The notes under the pieces: generated by a model
What the model was told of the DNA's origin: nothing
The model's database searches: none
Seen by the model: the letters and a program-made list of their open reading frames with translations, nothing else
Assembly: GCF_018122625.2 (NCBI RefSeq)
Contig: NZ_JAGQFT020000010.1
Coordinates: 1 to 64,000 of the forward strand
Length of the DNA stretch: 64,000 bases
DNA from: Coralloluteibacterium stylophorae
GTDB taxonomy: Bacteria > Pseudomonadota > Gammaproteobacteria > Xanthomonadales > Xanthomonadaceae
Direction: 5' to 3'
Translations under genes and position numbers: made by a program
Part shown: positions 12,320 through 21,259 of the stretch, piece by piece
How the letters are laid out: the number at the start of each line of letters is the position of its first letter
Position numbering within the stretch: the stretch's first letter is position 1

Positions 12320-13246
12320 TCAGCCGTCCGGATGCGCCAGCGCGAAGTCAATCGCCGCGCGCACCGCGGCGACCTGGGCGGCGTTGCACGCGTCCGGCGT
12401 GGTGCGCGGACTGTCGGGGTAGACCTCGGTGGTGGTCACGTAACGGGCTTCGGTGATGCCTGCGCACAGGCCGAGCTGCTGCACCGGATACTCGATGACG
12501 CCGGGGGCGACGATCGGCGAGCCGATGATCTCGCCGCGGGCGTCCGCCGGCGCGATGTGGGTCACCTGCGCCACCGCGGCGACGATGGCCTGCTGGAACG
12601 CCGGCTGCGGCCTGGCGCTATCGCCGACCAGGTAGAAGCCGTCGGGAATCCCGCCGGGCTCGTGCGGCTTGCCGTCGCGCGCGGCCAGCGCGGGACGGAA
12701 CTCGCTCTCGTCGCTGTCGGTGGTCTCGTGCAGGTCGACGTGCACCAGGACCCGCGCGCGCAGCGGCGCGACCAGGCGCATGAGCGCGGCGGACTCGCCC
12801 GCCGGGCTGTCGGCGCGGAAGGAACGGTTGGGATCGACGGCATCCGGGTTCCAGCGGTGGATGCGCTCGTAAGCCCAGGGGCTGACGCAGGGCGCGACGA
12901 GCAGGTTCGCTCTTCCGGCGTAGTCGCCGGCATGCCGTTCGACGAAGCGCAGCGCGCCGTGCACGCCGCTGGTCTCGTAGCCGTGCACGCCGCCGGTGAC
13001 CAGCGCCACGGGCAGCGCCTCGTCCCAGCCGCGGCTGCGGATCGCCAGCAGCGGGTAGTGTTCCGCACCGTAGTCGAGGCGGCCGTACTCGACGACCTCG
13101 CACTGCGCGCGCAGCCGCTCGACCGCCGCGAGCACCTCTTCGGCATAGCTGCGCCGCTGCGTCTGCCGCGCGAGCCATTCCGCCTTCTCCGCCGCGCCCC
13201 AGGGCCGGCCGGGCGTGCCGATGGGATAGGGGGTCGGGCTCGTCAT
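12320..13246 (-). CDS. M14-family metallocarboxypeptidase-like protein
   Basis: This 308-aa zinc hydrolase has the carboxypeptidase A / succinylglutamate desuccinylase fold. The first zinc ligands are in GVHGYE (His88, Glu91) and the third is probably His173 in HVDLHET. The NPDAVDPNRSF segment matches the substrate-binding NPDG..NR region of M14 peptidases. There is no signal peptide, so a cytoplasmic peptidase or amidoacylase is likely. The exact substrate cannot be read from the sequence. Confidence 0.82.
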   Translation of the reverse strand: MTSPTPYPIGTPGRPWGAAEKAEWLARQTQRRSYAEEVLAAVERLRAQCEVVEYGRLDYGAEHYPLLAIRSRGWDEALPVALVTGGVHGYETSGVHGALRFVERHAGDYAGRANLLVAPCVSPWAYERIHRWNPDAVDPNRSFRADSPAGESAALMRLVAPLRARVLVHVDLHETTDSDESEFRPALAARDGKPHEPGGIPDGFYLVGDSARPQPAFQQAIVAAVAQVTHIAPADARGEIIGSPIVAPGVIEYPVQQLGLCAGITEARYVTTTEVYPDSPRTTPDACNAAQVAAVRAAIDFALAHPDG

Positions 13247-13369
13247 CGCGTCCTGCTCCGCAAAAAGGGGCGTGGGACTGTAGCAGCCGGCGCCGGACCG
13301 CCGTCGCGGCGGGGCTGGCTGACGCTCACCCTGACCGCGGAGCCGGTCGAGGGCTGAGCGGCCGCGCCG

Positions 13370-13927
13370 TCACGGCCGCCAGTTCGCGTTGCGCTCCCAG
13401 AACGCGACGCTGCGCCGGTAGGCGGCCCGGTCGAGCAGTACGCCCGAGCCGCCCTCCTCCACGCCCAGCGCATTGCGCAGCATGGTGATCGGCGCCATCG
13501 GGATCTCCTCCGGCGCCATCGTGTACAGGCAGCCGACCACGCCCCAGTCGGCGGCGATCGACGTGCCCTCCTTCGCCAGTTGCTCGCGGCTGTAGAGGAT
13601 CGGGATCAGGTAGCGCGCGACCGGCACCTCCACGCCCTCGAACCAGCGCACCAGCACGGCCAGTTCCTGCGATGAGCGCGCCTCGTAGGCCGAGCGCAGC
13701 AGGTGCCGGTTGGCATCGGTGACCGGCACGGTCAGGCAGCGCGTCGAGGTCCAGTTGCGGTGCACGTGCAGCCGGCAGAACGGCGCGTAGCCGGGCAGCA
13801 CGCGCTCGGGCGCCTCGGCGGCGAGGCGCGCTTCGAAGGCCTCGGGCGTGCAGTCCTGGATGGCGTTGGCGCGGCCGCCCTTCGGAAACAGGCGCGTGCG
13901 CGCGAAGGCGGTGAGGACGATGGACAT
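13370..13927 (-). CDS. DUF3228 family protein
   Basis: This 185-aa soluble protein starts MSIVLTAFARTRLF. It contains CRLHVHRNWTSTRCLTVPVT, VARYLIPILYSREQL and ADWGVVGCLYTMAPEEIPMAPITMLRNAL, the conserved blocks of DUF3228. No biochemical role is known. The start is the first ATG with good coding character. Upstream, toward metF, there is a stretch of about 210 bases with no gene. Confidence 0.75.
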   Translation of the reverse strand: MSIVLTAFARTRLFPKGGRANAIQDCTPEAFEARLAAEAPERVLPGYAPFCRLHVHRNWTSTRCLTVPVTDANRHLLRSAYEARSSQELAVLVRWFEGVEVPVARYLIPILYSREQLAKEGTSIAADWGVVGCLYTMAPEEIPMAPITMLRNALGVEEGGSGVLLDRAAYRRSVAFWERNANWRP

Positions 13928-14143
13928 GGCGCGGACCGATGGGGCGGGCCGCGCACGGTACAGCCCCGTCCCCGGCGCCTGTCCAGCGCGGAGCCGCCCT
14001 CGCCCGCTGGTCGGTTGCGCCGGGTCCCGTGAGCCAGTGGGCACCGTCGCCCCGGACTGGTGGCACCGGGAGGAACCACCGAAGCTCCGGCGCGGGCCCG
14101 AGCCGCGCACCGGCGGAGATGCGCCCAAGCCAACTACACATCC

Positions 14144-14159
14144 ATCGCGATAAAGCGAT
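14144..14159. promoter_or_regulatory. inverted repeat upstream of metF, candidate operator
   Basis: ATCGC and GCGAT are perfect 5-bp arms around the spacer GATAAA. The site lies 35 bases before the metF start, where a methionine or SAM/SAH-responsive repressor would bind. Which regulator uses it is unknown. This is inference from position and symmetry. Confidence 0.4.
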
Positions 14160-14194
14160 ACCATGCGCCGCGACTCCGGCCCGTGCGCGACGCG

Positions 14195-15019
14195 ATGCTC
14201 CCGATCAGCTTCGAGTTCTATCCGCCCAAGACCGAGGACCAGCGTGCGCAGCTCGACCGCACGGCGAAGAAGCTGGCCGTCCACGCGCCGGAATACGTGT
14301 CGTGCACCTTCGGTGCGGGCGGCTCGACGCTGAGCCACACCCCGGAGACGGTGCGCCGGCTCAGGCAGCAGCACGGCCTCGATGCCGCGCCGCACCTGTC
14401 CTGCGTGGGCGGCAGCCGCCAGGAGATCCGCGAGCTGCTCAAGCTCTACCGCGCGATCGGCTGCAGCCGCATCGTCGCGCTGCGCGGCGACCTGCCCTCG
14501 GGCATGGGCCACCCCGGCGACCTGCGCTACGCCTCCGAGCTGGTCGCCTTCATCCGCGAGGAGTTCGGCGACCGCTTCCGCGTCGAGGTCGGCTGCTATC
14601 CCGAAGTGCACCCGCAGGCCGACGATGCGCTGGCGGACCTGCGCCACTTCAAGGCCAAGGTCGACGCCGGCGCCGATGCCGCGATCACCCAGTACTTCTA
14701 CAACGCCGACGCCTACTTCCACTTCGTCGACAGCGCGCGCAGGTCGGGCGTGGACGTGCCGATCGTGCCGGGCGTGATGCCGATCGCGAACTTCAGCCAG
14801 CTGCGCCGCTTCTCCGAGGCCTGCGGCGCGGAGATCCCGCGCTGGATGCACAAGCGCATGCAGGCGCTGGGCGACGATGCAGACGGCGTGCGCGAGTTCG
14901 CCGCCGACCTTGTGGCGACGCTGTGCCGGCGGCTGATCGACGGCGGCGCGCCGGCGCTGCACTTCTACACGCTCAACCTCGCCCGTCCGGTGTCGGCGGT
15001 CCTGGCGCGGCTGAGCTGA
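14195..15019 (+). CDS. metF: methylenetetrahydrofolate reductase
   Basis: This 274-aa flavoenzyme reduces 5,10-methylene-THF to 5-methyl-THF for methionine synthesis. Family motifs are ISFEFYPPK at the N-terminus, SCTFGAGGS, ALRGDLP and AITQYFYN. Its length matches bacterial MetF. The start ATG was placed at MLPISFEFYPPK, since the 45 residues before it in the frame have no family counterpart. A palindrome lies just upstream. Confidence 0.95.
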   Translation: MLPISFEFYPPKTEDQRAQLDRTAKKLAVHAPEYVSCTFGAGGSTLSHTPETVRRLRQQHGLDAAPHLSCVGGSRQEIRELLKLYRAIGCSRIVALRGDLPSGMGHPGDLRYASELVAFIREEFGDRFRVEVGCYPEVHPQADDALADLRHFKAKVDAGADAAITQYFYNADAYFHFVDSARRSGVDVPIVPGVMPIANFSQLRRFSEACGAEIPRWMHKRMQALGDDADGVREFAADLVATLCRRLIDGGAPALHFYTLNLARPVSAVLARLS

Positions 15020-15086
15020 CGCCGTTCATCCGGTTTTCGGTTCGGATCTTGCAGGCTCCGCGCACCCCAAGCGGACCTCCGCCCCG

Positions 15087-15653
15087 ATGCCGCGCCTCCT
15101 GCCGACCGCCGCCGCGTTCCTCCTCGCCGCCCTGGCCACGCAGGCGGCGCCCGCCCGCGCGCAGGCGGCGGTGCATCGCTGCGTCGGCCCGGACGGCACC
15201 TCGATCTACAGCGACCGCGGCTGCGCCGGCTTCGATGCCGCCGAACGGCCCGCGCCCGGCGAGCAGCCTTCGCCGTCGACGCGCGCGGCCCTGCAACGCG
15301 GCTGCGCGCGGCGTCCGCACCAGCTCGCCGCACGCCTGCAGGCGGCGCTGGCCTCGCAGGACGTCAACCGCGTCGCTAGCGTCTACGACTGGGCCGGGAA
15401 GTCGACCTGGGAGGCGCAGGGCATCATGGAACGCCTGCACACGCTCGCCCGCGACGCGGTGACGACGGTGGTGCTGGAGGGCAGCGAGAACGCGGTCGCC
15501 GGGCCGGGCATCGGCGCCGCTGTCGGCGGCGCGAGGGTGCCCGAACGCCCCGAGCGCGTGCGGATCGAGCGCCTGCCGACGCCGGCCAACACCGCCCGCT
15601 ACGTGCACATGGCGCTGATGGAGCGCGCGGGCTGCTGGTGGGTGCACTTCTGA
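15087..15653 (+). CDS. periplasmic DUF4124-type protein
   Basis: This 188-aa protein begins with a typical signal peptide (PRLLPTAAAFLLAALATQAAPARAQA). A short DUF4124-like segment follows, VHRCVGPDGTSIYSDRGCAG, with two Cys that may pair. The rest is helical, with LQAALASQDVNRVASVYDW, and ends CWWVHF. Such proteins are common in Xanthomonadaceae and have no assigned role. It is 67 bases after metF. Confidence 0.65.
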   Translation: MPRLLPTAAAFLLAALATQAAPARAQAAVHRCVGPDGTSIYSDRGCAGFDAAERPAPGEQPSPSTRAALQRGCARRPHQLAARLQAALASQDVNRVASVYDWAGKSTWEAQGIMERLHTLARDAVTTVVLEGSENAVAGPGIGAAVGGARVPERPERVRIERLPTPANTARYVHMALMERAGCWWVHF

Positions 15654-15711
15654 CGCCCGTTCCGGGACGGACGCTACACTCGCCGGCTGCACCCACTTCC
15701 GCGGCGATCCC

Positions 15712-16635
15712 ATGCAGAGCTATCCCGACCACATCTGGCACAACGGCCGCATCAAGCCCTGGGCCGAGGCGACCGTCCACGTCATGGCCCACGGCCTGCA
15801 CTACGGCTCGTCCGTGTTCGAGGGCGTGCGCTGCTACGACACGCCGCGCGGGCCGGTGATCTTCCGCATGTCCGACCACAACCGGCGCCTGCTGCAGTCG
15901 GCGCACATCTACGACATGGCGGTGCCGTACTCGGTGGAGGAGCTCAATGCCGCCAGCCGCGAGGTGCTGCGGGCGAACGGATTGACCTCGGCCTACATCC
16001 GGCCGGTGGCGTTCCGCGGCCTGGGCGGCTTCGGCCTCAGTGCGGATACGCCGGTCGACGTGGCGGTCGCTGCCTGGCACTGGGGCCCCTACCTCGGCGC
16101 CGCAGCGCTGGAATCGGGCATCGACGCCTGCGTCTCCAGCTGGCAGCGCTTCGCGCCCAACACCGTCCCCGCCGGCGCCAAGGCGGGCGGCAACTATCTC
16201 TCGGGGCAGCTGGTGGCGCGCGAGGCGCGGCGGCTCGGCTTCGGTGAAGGCATCGCCCTGGCCTCCACCGGCCTGCTCAGCGAAGGAGCCGGCGAGAACC
16301 TGTTCCTGGTGTTCGGCGACGAGCTGCACACCCCGCCGGCCAGCGCCGCGCTGCTCAACGGCATCACCCGCCACACCATCCGCACGCTGGCCGAGGACGC
16401 CGGCCTGAAGGTGATCGAGCGCGACCTGCCGCGCGAATACCTCTACCTCTGCGACGAGCTGTTCATGTGCGGCACCGCGGCCGAGATCACCCCGATCCGC
16501 AGCGTCGACGGCAAGCCCATCGGCCGCGGCGAGCGCGGTCCGGTGACCAGGCGGATCCAGGACCTGTTCTTCGGCCTGTTCGACGGCCGCACCGAGGACC
16601 GCTGGGGTTGGCTGGAGCCTCTCGGACAGGAGTAG
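15712..16635 (+). CDS. ilvE: branched-chain amino acid aminotransferase
   Basis: This 307-aa fold-type IV PLP enzyme transaminates Leu, Ile and Val with 2-oxoglutarate. The PLP lysine is Lys157 in AGAKAGGNYLSGQ. HGLHYGSSVFEGVR near the N-terminus and CGTAAEITPI near the C-terminus are classic IlvE blocks. A CTACACT hexamer about 40 bases upstream could be a -10 box. It is convergent with the sensor kinase gene. Confidence 0.93.
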   Translation: MQSYPDHIWHNGRIKPWAEATVHVMAHGLHYGSSVFEGVRCYDTPRGPVIFRMSDHNRRLLQSAHIYDMAVPYSVEELNAASREVLRANGLTSAYIRPVAFRGLGGFGLSADTPVDVAVAAWHWGPYLGAAALESGIDACVSSWQRFAPNTVPAGAKAGGNYLSGQLVAREARRLGFGEGIALASTGLLSEGAGENLFLVFGDELHTPPASAALLNGITRHTIRTLAEDAGLKVIERDLPREYLYLCDELFMCGTAAEITPIRSVDGKPIGRGERGPVTRRIQDLFFGLFDGRTEDRWGWLEPLGQE

Positions 16636-16701
16636 TGGACCGGGAGAAACGAGAGTGGAGGAGTGGGATACGAGGGCCGGCGCTGCGCTGCCACCCGCTT
16701 C

Positions 16702-18027
16702 TCACTTCTCCTCACTCGCTCCTCGCCCCTGGAAGCACAGCGTGGCGACCGCGCCCACCTCGCGCGGGGCGATCGAGACCTGCCAGCCGTAGAGGTCGCA
16801 CAGGCGGGTCACGATCGACAGGCCGATGCCGCCGCCCTTGGTGCCGCCCGACGCGCTGCCGCGATAGCCGCGTTCGAACAGGTGTGCGGCATCCTCGGCG
16901 CTGAGGCCGGGACCGGTGTCGGACACGTAGGCGCAGTCGCCGTCCAGGCGCACCCGCACCTCGCCCTCGACGGTGTACTTACAGGCGTTGCCGATCAGGT
17001 TGCCGAGCGCGACCGAGACCACCGCCTCCGGCGCGTTCACCGGCTCGGCCGTGTTGCCCTCCACGATCAGCTCCACGCGCTTGGCGCCCATCTGCGCGCG
17101 GTTGGCGTCGGCGAGCTGGTCGGCGACCCTGCGCACGTCGGTCATGCCGCTGCCGCGCTCGCCGCGGGAGAGCATCAGCAGCGAGGTGATCAGGTGCGTG
17201 CACTGCTGCTCGGCGCGCTCGATCCGCTCCAGGCGCTGGCGCATCTTCGGCGCGAGGTCGGGGCTGGCCATCACCAGCTCGATCGCGCCGCGGATCACCG
17301 CCAGCGGCGTGCGCAGCTCGTGGCTGACGTCGGCGTTGAACTCGCGGTCGCGCACGACCAGCTCGGTGAGGCGGTCGGCGTAGTCGTCGAGCGAGGTGGC
17401 CAGCAGGCCGACCTCGTCGTCGGCGAAGTGCGGCGCGAGCTTCTCCGGCTCGCGCCGCCCGCTGAACGCGCGCACGCGCTGCGCGAGCTCGGCCACCGGA
17501 CTCATCACCCGTCCGGCCGACCACAGGCCGATGAAGCCGGCCAGAAGGGTCAGCAGCACCACCGAGCCGCCGAGCAGGATGATCAGCTGCTGCTGGTCGA
17601 GCGCCTGGCGGGCATAGCTGTAGCGGATGAAGGCGACCATCTCCGGTCCGCGTTCGACGCTCAGCTTGTAGCGCCCCTTGCGGCCCTGCTCGCCGGCCTC
17701 GGTCAGGTCGTAGACGCCGGTCGGCAGGTCGCGCCACTGCGGCGGGATCATCTGGCTGCTGGGGCGCGCGGCGAGCACCCGGATCTGCTGGTCGCTGAGC
17801 TGGTACTCGGCGTCCGGGTCGGGATAGCGCCGCTTGAACTCGAAGAAGCTGCGGGTCTCCTTCTGCAGCCAGTCCTCGACCAGCTCGTTCTCGATCCGCG
17901 CACGCAGCACCAGGGTCGCCGTGGCGAACAGCGCCGTCAGCCCGAAGCCCAGCAGCAGGAAGGAGACGATGATGCGGCTGCGCAGCCGGCGCCGGAAGCG
18001 CCGCGGCGCACGCTTGCCCTCAGCCAT
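16702..18027 (-). CDS. sensor histidine kinase (ColS-like)
   Basis: This 441-aa inner-membrane kinase has a first TM helix at about residues 18-40 and a periplasmic region of roughly 110 residues. A second TM helix lies at about 150-172, followed by a HAMP segment (SAGRVMSPVAELAQRV). The dimerisation domain has His236 in DVSHELRTPLAV, and the ATPase domain has NLIGNACKYT, VSDTGPGLS and GGGIGLSIV. It overlaps the response regulator gene by 8 bases, so the two form one operon. ColS is suggested by overall layout and by the regulator's resemblance to xanthomonad ColR. The signal sensed is not visible. Confidence 0.9.
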   Translation of the reverse strand: MAEGKRAPRRFRRRLRSRIIVSFLLLGFGLTALFATATLVLRARIENELVEDWLQKETRSFFEFKRRYPDPDAEYQLSDQQIRVLAARPSSQMIPPQWRDLPTGVYDLTEAGEQGRKGRYKLSVERGPEMVAFIRYSYARQALDQQQLIILLGGSVVLLTLLAGFIGLWSAGRVMSPVAELAQRVRAFSGRREPEKLAPHFADDEVGLLATSLDDYADRLTELVVRDREFNADVSHELRTPLAVIRGAIELVMASPDLAPKMRQRLERIERAEQQCTHLITSLLMLSRGERGSGMTDVRRVADQLADANRAQMGAKRVELIVEGNTAEPVNAPEAVVSVALGNLIGNACKYTVEGEVRVRLDGDCAYVSDTGPGLSAEDAAHLFERGYRGSASGGTKGGGIGLSIVTRLCDLYGWQVSIAPREVGAVATLCFQGRGASEEK

Positions 18028-18697
18028 CCGGATTGGCGACGCGGTAACCGATACCGTGGCGGGTCTGGATCAGCGGCTTGCCGAACGGCTTGTCGACCGC
18101 GGCGCGCAGGCCGTGGATGTGCACGCGCAGGGAGTCCGAGTCCGGCAGCTCCTCGCCCCAGACCTTGGTCTCCAGCTCCTGCCGGGTGACCACCGCCGGC
18201 GAGGCCTCCATCAGCGCCTGCAGGATCTTCAGCGCGGTGGGATTGAGCTGCAGCAGCTTGCCCTGGCGGCGGACCTCGAGAGTGTCGAGGTTGTACTCGA
18301 GGTCGTCGACGTTCAGCACCCGCGGCTTGGCCGCCTTGCCGCGACGCGCGAGCACGTTGAGCCGGACCTCGACCTCCTGCAGCGCGAACGGCTTGACCAG
18401 GTAGTCGTCGGCGCCGGCGTCGAAGCCGCCCAGCTTGTTGTCGAGCGTGTCGCGCGCGGTGAGCATCAGCACCGGCGTCTGCTTGCGCGCCTCGGCGCGC
18501 AGCTTGCGGCAGACCTCCAGCCCGTCCATGCCCGGCAGGTTGAGGTCGAGGACGATCGCGTCGAACTCGTTGACCACGGCCAGGTGCAGCCCGGTCACCC
18601 CGTCAGCGGCGAAATCGACCGCGTGTCCGCGATCCTCGAGATAGTCGCCCAGATTCGCGGCGATGTCGGTGTTGTCTTCGATGACGAGGATGCGCAT
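18020..18697 (-). CDS. OmpR-family response regulator (ColR-like)
   Basis: This 225-aa response regulator has the receiver phospho-acceptor Asp51 (IVLDLNLPG), the acidic pair ED near residues 7-8 and Lys in LVKPFA. A winged helix follows, ending SLRVHIHGLRAAVDKPFG..IQTRHGIGYRV. It is upstream of and overlaps its cognate kinase gene. The sequence is very like xanthomonad ColR, which controls envelope stress functions. That assignment is from memory and moderately sure. Confidence 0.93.
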   Translation of the reverse strand: MRILVIEDNTDIAANLGDYLEDRGHAVDFAADGVTGLHLAVVNEFDAIVLDLNLPGMDGLEVCRKLRAEARKQTPVLMLTARDTLDNKLGGFDAGADDYLVKPFALQEVEVRLNVLARRGKAAKPRVLNVDDLEYNLDTLEVRRQGKLLQLNPTALKILQALMEASPAVVTRQELETKVWGEELPDSDSLRVHIHGLRAAVDKPFGKPLIQTRHGIGYRVANPDG

Positions 18698-18861
18698 CGC
18701 GCCATTCTTCCACAGCCGGACAGCCGGCGATCATCGGAGGATACCGATGAGCGCCGACTGACCGCGAGGCCCACGGATGCGACACTCGACGAACAGCAAC
18801 CTCGGCGTCGAGCGCAGAACGCTTCGTCGATGCACTGGGCCAGGGCTGCCTTCCGCAGCGG

Positions 18862-19365
18862 CTAGAGGCCCCGCTCTCCCAGGGTGCCTCGTGGCTCGCC
18901 ACGCTTTATGAAGTCGGCCTGCTGATTCGACGCCTCGATCTGCGCCCGTCTGCGTTCGGCGACGGTGTAGCACTCGTTCACCGGCATGCGCGAGCCTACC
19001 TTGTGTTCGCGGCGGCAGACGAGGCGACTGTCCTCCGCCGCCTGCGTGAGGATCGTGTTGACCGCTTCCTGATCGTTGAAGAAGGCGATCTTCTCCGGTT
19101 CGGTCAATTCATGCACGGAGCCTCGCTCTGCGAGCAGCTCGCCCATTCTGTCCAGACGCGACCGCACGTCCCGCAACTGCTCGGTACCGATCTCGGCGTA
19201 GGTCTTGCCACCGCGGATCTCACGTTCGATCCGCTCCTTCTGCGCGGAGAAGGCGGCCGGATCCTCGGCCCGGACGCGAACGCCCTCGTCCTCCGCTGCG
19301 AATGCGATCGCGCCAACGACCGGAAGCGCCAAGGCCACCAGTATCACCTTCAGCATGCTCGCCAT
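18862..19365 (-). CDS. hypothetical secreted protein
   Basis: This 167-aa protein has a signal peptide (MASMLKVILVALALPVVGAIAFA, probable cleavage before AED). A charged helical segment follows, with FSAQKERIEREIRGGKTYAEI and RDVRSRLDRMGELLAERG. Two cysteines lie in the C-terminal half (LVCRRE, ECYTVA). Three ATGs occur in tandem, and the third was chosen because it sits 6 bases after GAGGGG. No domain family is recognised. Confidence 0.6.
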   Translation of the reverse strand: MASMLKVILVALALPVVGAIAFAAEDEGVRVRAEDPAAFSAQKERIEREIRGGKTYAEIGTEQLRDVRSRLDRMGELLAERGSVHELTEPEKIAFFNDQEAVNTILTQAAEDSRLVCRREHKVGSRMPVNECYTVAERRRAQIEASNQQADFIKRGEPRGTLGERGL

Positions 19366-19539
19366 CATCATCCCCTCGAGACCGCCATGGGTCAGGATCA
19401 AAGAAAACCCGGACGACCTGCCGGCCGCCCGGGTAAGAAGTCACTGCCCCGATTACCGTACTCCGCCCGGAGGCGACGAGGTCGCGCGCGCGGGAAATGC
19501 GGTCGGGGCGAGACTAGGCGCGCAGCCATTAAACAACAG

Positions 19540-20490
19540 TTAAGGGGACGGATCGGACCCGTTAAGAACGGGTGAAGCCGACCTGCGGCGCGGCCGGGGC
19601 GCGCCGCGCCGCGTGCCCGGGCAGCCGGCGGCCAGGTAATCGACCACCGCGCCGGCGACGTCCACCCCGGTCGCCGCCTCGATGCCCTCCAGTCCCGGCG
19701 AGGCGTTGACCTCCAGCACCAGCGGCCCGCGCCTGGAACGCAGCATGTCCACGCCCGCCACGCCCAGCCCCAGCACCTGTGCCGCGCGCAGCGCGGTCTC
19801 GACTTCCGCCGCATCCAGCTCGACGGGCTCGGCGCTGCCGCCCCGGTGGAGGTTGGAGCGGAAGTCGCCCGCCGGCGCGCGCCGGCGCATGGCGGCGACC
19901 ACGCGGTCGCCGACCACGAAGCAGCGCAGGTCGCTGCCGTCGGCCTCGGCGATGAACTCCTGCACCAGGAAATTGGCGTACAGGCCGCGCAGGGCCTCGA
20001 TGACCGACTTCGACGAGGAGTTGCGTTCGGTCAGGATGACGCCGGCGCCCTGCGTCCCCTCGGTCAGCTTGATCACGTGCGGCGGCTCGCCGAGCAGCTG
20101 CAGGAGGTCGGCGGTGTCGTCGGGGTTGTCGCCGAACACGGTCAGCGGCAGGTCGATGCCCTGTGCCGCGAGCAGCTGGTGGCAGCGCAGCTTGTCGCGC
20201 GCGCGCAGCACCGCATCCGAGGGATTGGGCGTGTACACGCCCATCAGCTCGAACTGGCGCAGCACGGCAGTGCCATAACGGGTGACCGAGGCGCCGATGC
20301 GCGGCAGCACCGCATCGAAGTCGGCCAGCGGCTTGCCCTTGTAGTTGAGCTGGAAGCGGCCCGGCGCGATGTGCATGTAGCAGCGCAGCGGATCGAGCAC
20401 GCGCACCGTGTGCCCGCGCGCGCGCGCGGCTTCGACCAGCCGCTGGGTCGAGACCAGCTTGGTGTTGCGGGAGAGGATGGCGAGCTTCAT
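19540..20490 (-). CDS. rimK: RimK-type alpha-L-glutamate ligase (ATP-grasp)
   Basis: This 316-aa ATP-grasp ligase adds glutamate residues to a protein C-terminus, classically ribosomal protein S6. It starts [25 protein letters not shown]-grasp blocks visible are [39 protein letters not shown] and [15 protein letters not shown]. The start was set there because it overlaps the upstream gene's stop (ATGA). A tail of about 30 residues rich in Arg and Pro follows the family's normal end. Confidence 0.92.
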   Translation of the reverse strand: MKLAILSRNTKLVSTQRLVEAARARGHTVRVLDPLRCYMHIAPGRFQLNYKGKPLADFDAVLPRIGASVTRYGTAVLRQFELMGVYTPNPSDAVLRARDKLRCHQLLAAQGIDLPLTVFGDNPDDTADLLQLLGEPPHVIKLTEGTQGAGVILTERNSSSKSVIEALRGLYANFLVQEFIAEADGSDLRCFVVGDRVVAAMRRRAPAGDFRSNLHRGGSAEPVELDAAEVETALRAAQVLGLGVAGVDMLRSRRGPLVLEVNASPGLEGIEAATGVDVAGAVVDYLAAGCPGTRRGAPRPRRRSASPVLNGSDPSP

Positions 20491-20933
20491 GCGGGAAGGT
20501 CCGTGGCGGGCAGTGTCCCCGCGGTCCATGACAGCGCCGGGTCCACCGCGAACCGCCCGCCGAGCGCGCTGCGCCCGATCAGCATCGGGAAGCGCATGTT
20601 GTGACGACTGCAGAGGTTGATCTCGATGTCGAGCCGCAGGCCGGCGAGCTGCAGTAGGCCGCGGACGAAGATGCGCTCGGTGCGGTGTCCGCCGGAGTCG
20701 GTGACGATGCGGCGGGTCAGTACGTCGGTCTCGACCTCGGTGGCGCGGCCGCCGGATCCGGCGTCGACGACGAAGCGCACGCGCTCGACGCCATCCACCG
20801 GGAAGGTCTCCAGGGTCTCCACGTGCAGGGCCGAGGAGCGCGCGCCGGTGTCGATCTTGGCGCGGATCGCGGCGATGCCGAACCCGGGCAGCGCCGCCCA
20901 TTCCCGCCAGCCGACGACCCGCCTCTCAGCCAT
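20487..20933 (-). CDS. rimB: RimB-like retropepsin-fold protease (DUF785)
   Basis: This 148-aa protein belongs to the group annotated as ATP-dependent zinc protease, which has a retropepsin-like aspartyl protease fold. The key motif is [15 protein letters not shown], with the DTGA catalytic aspartate. A second block is [12 protein letters not shown]. It is coupled to rimK by ATGA. In this family the partner trims or counteracts RimK-added glutamates, so the pair likely tunes S6 modification. The symbol follows the rimK-linked family. Confidence 0.82.
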   Translation of the reverse strand: MAERRVVGWREWAALPGFGIAAIRAKIDTGARSSALHVETLETFPVDGVERVRFVVDAGSGGRATEVETDVLTRRIVTDSGGHRTERIFVRGLLQLAGLRLDIEINLCSRHNMRFPMLIGRSALGGRFAVDPALSWTAGTLPATDLPA

Positions 20934-20972
20934 GCATCTTCCTGTGGTCGCGAGTCGAGGGGCGCGCAGATG

Positions 20973-20997
20973 AAAACGGCGGCCGTGAGGCCGCCGT
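20973..20997 (-). terminator. rho-independent terminator left from tRNA-Gly
   Basis: On the minus strand this is ACGGCGGCC, loop TCAC, GGCCGCCGT, then TTTT. It sits 11 bases beyond the tRNA-Gly 3' sequence on the chromosomal side. It therefore fits as the original terminator of the tRNA gene into which the ICE inserted. Confidence 0.8.
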
Positions 20998-21008
20998 GAT
21001 CCGGGAAC

Positions 21009-21026
21009 TGGAGCGGGTGAAGGGAA
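21009..21026 (-). other. attachment site core (tRNA-Gly 3' 18 bp)
   Basis: On the minus strand this reads TTCCCTTCACCCGCTCCA, the last 18 bases of bacterial tRNA-Gly including CCA. The sequence diverges from tRNA-Gly immediately inside the ICE (to the right), so only the repeat is here and the intact tRNA must be at the other ICE end. ICEclc-type elements are known to use this 18-bp target. It corresponds to attR in ICEclc naming. Confidence 0.88.
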
Positions 21027-21259
21027 CAGCACCCGGTCGCTAACTCGTTTATTACGAACGTTTTTTCCGATCCAGGCGTCACGGAATGGACTCAATTGTG
21101 GACTCAAGTCTTCGGCCTGGTCAACGCAGGCCGTTGCGGGTGATCCAAAGCGAGCCAAGCACATCCATCAACAGCCAGAGCATCGGGTTTCATTCGGAAG
21201 TCTATCTGTCTACTGGCACACCACGCCACAGGTCGCAACGGACAGGCGAGCTGCCGTCC
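21027..21259. other. ICE terminal non-coding segment
   Basis: These 233 bases lie between the att core and the first ICE gene. They contain a CGTTTATTACGAACG imperfect palindrome followed by a T-run at about 21047-21066. No credible gene is seen. In related elements the terminal DNA carries integrase/excisionase binding sites and an outward promoter that becomes active only in the excised circle, but none is identifiable here. Confidence 0.5.

Noticed and set aside
12124-12351. N-terminal extensions of the membrane protein gene
   Set aside because: The added residues are Arg/Ser/Pro-rich and overlap the end of the M14 gene. The ATG at 12123 gives a normal membrane protein start.
21009-21085. 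possible intact tRNA-Gly at the ICE junction
   Set aside because: Only the last 18 bases match. The sequence inside does not form the T-arm, anticodon or D-arm.
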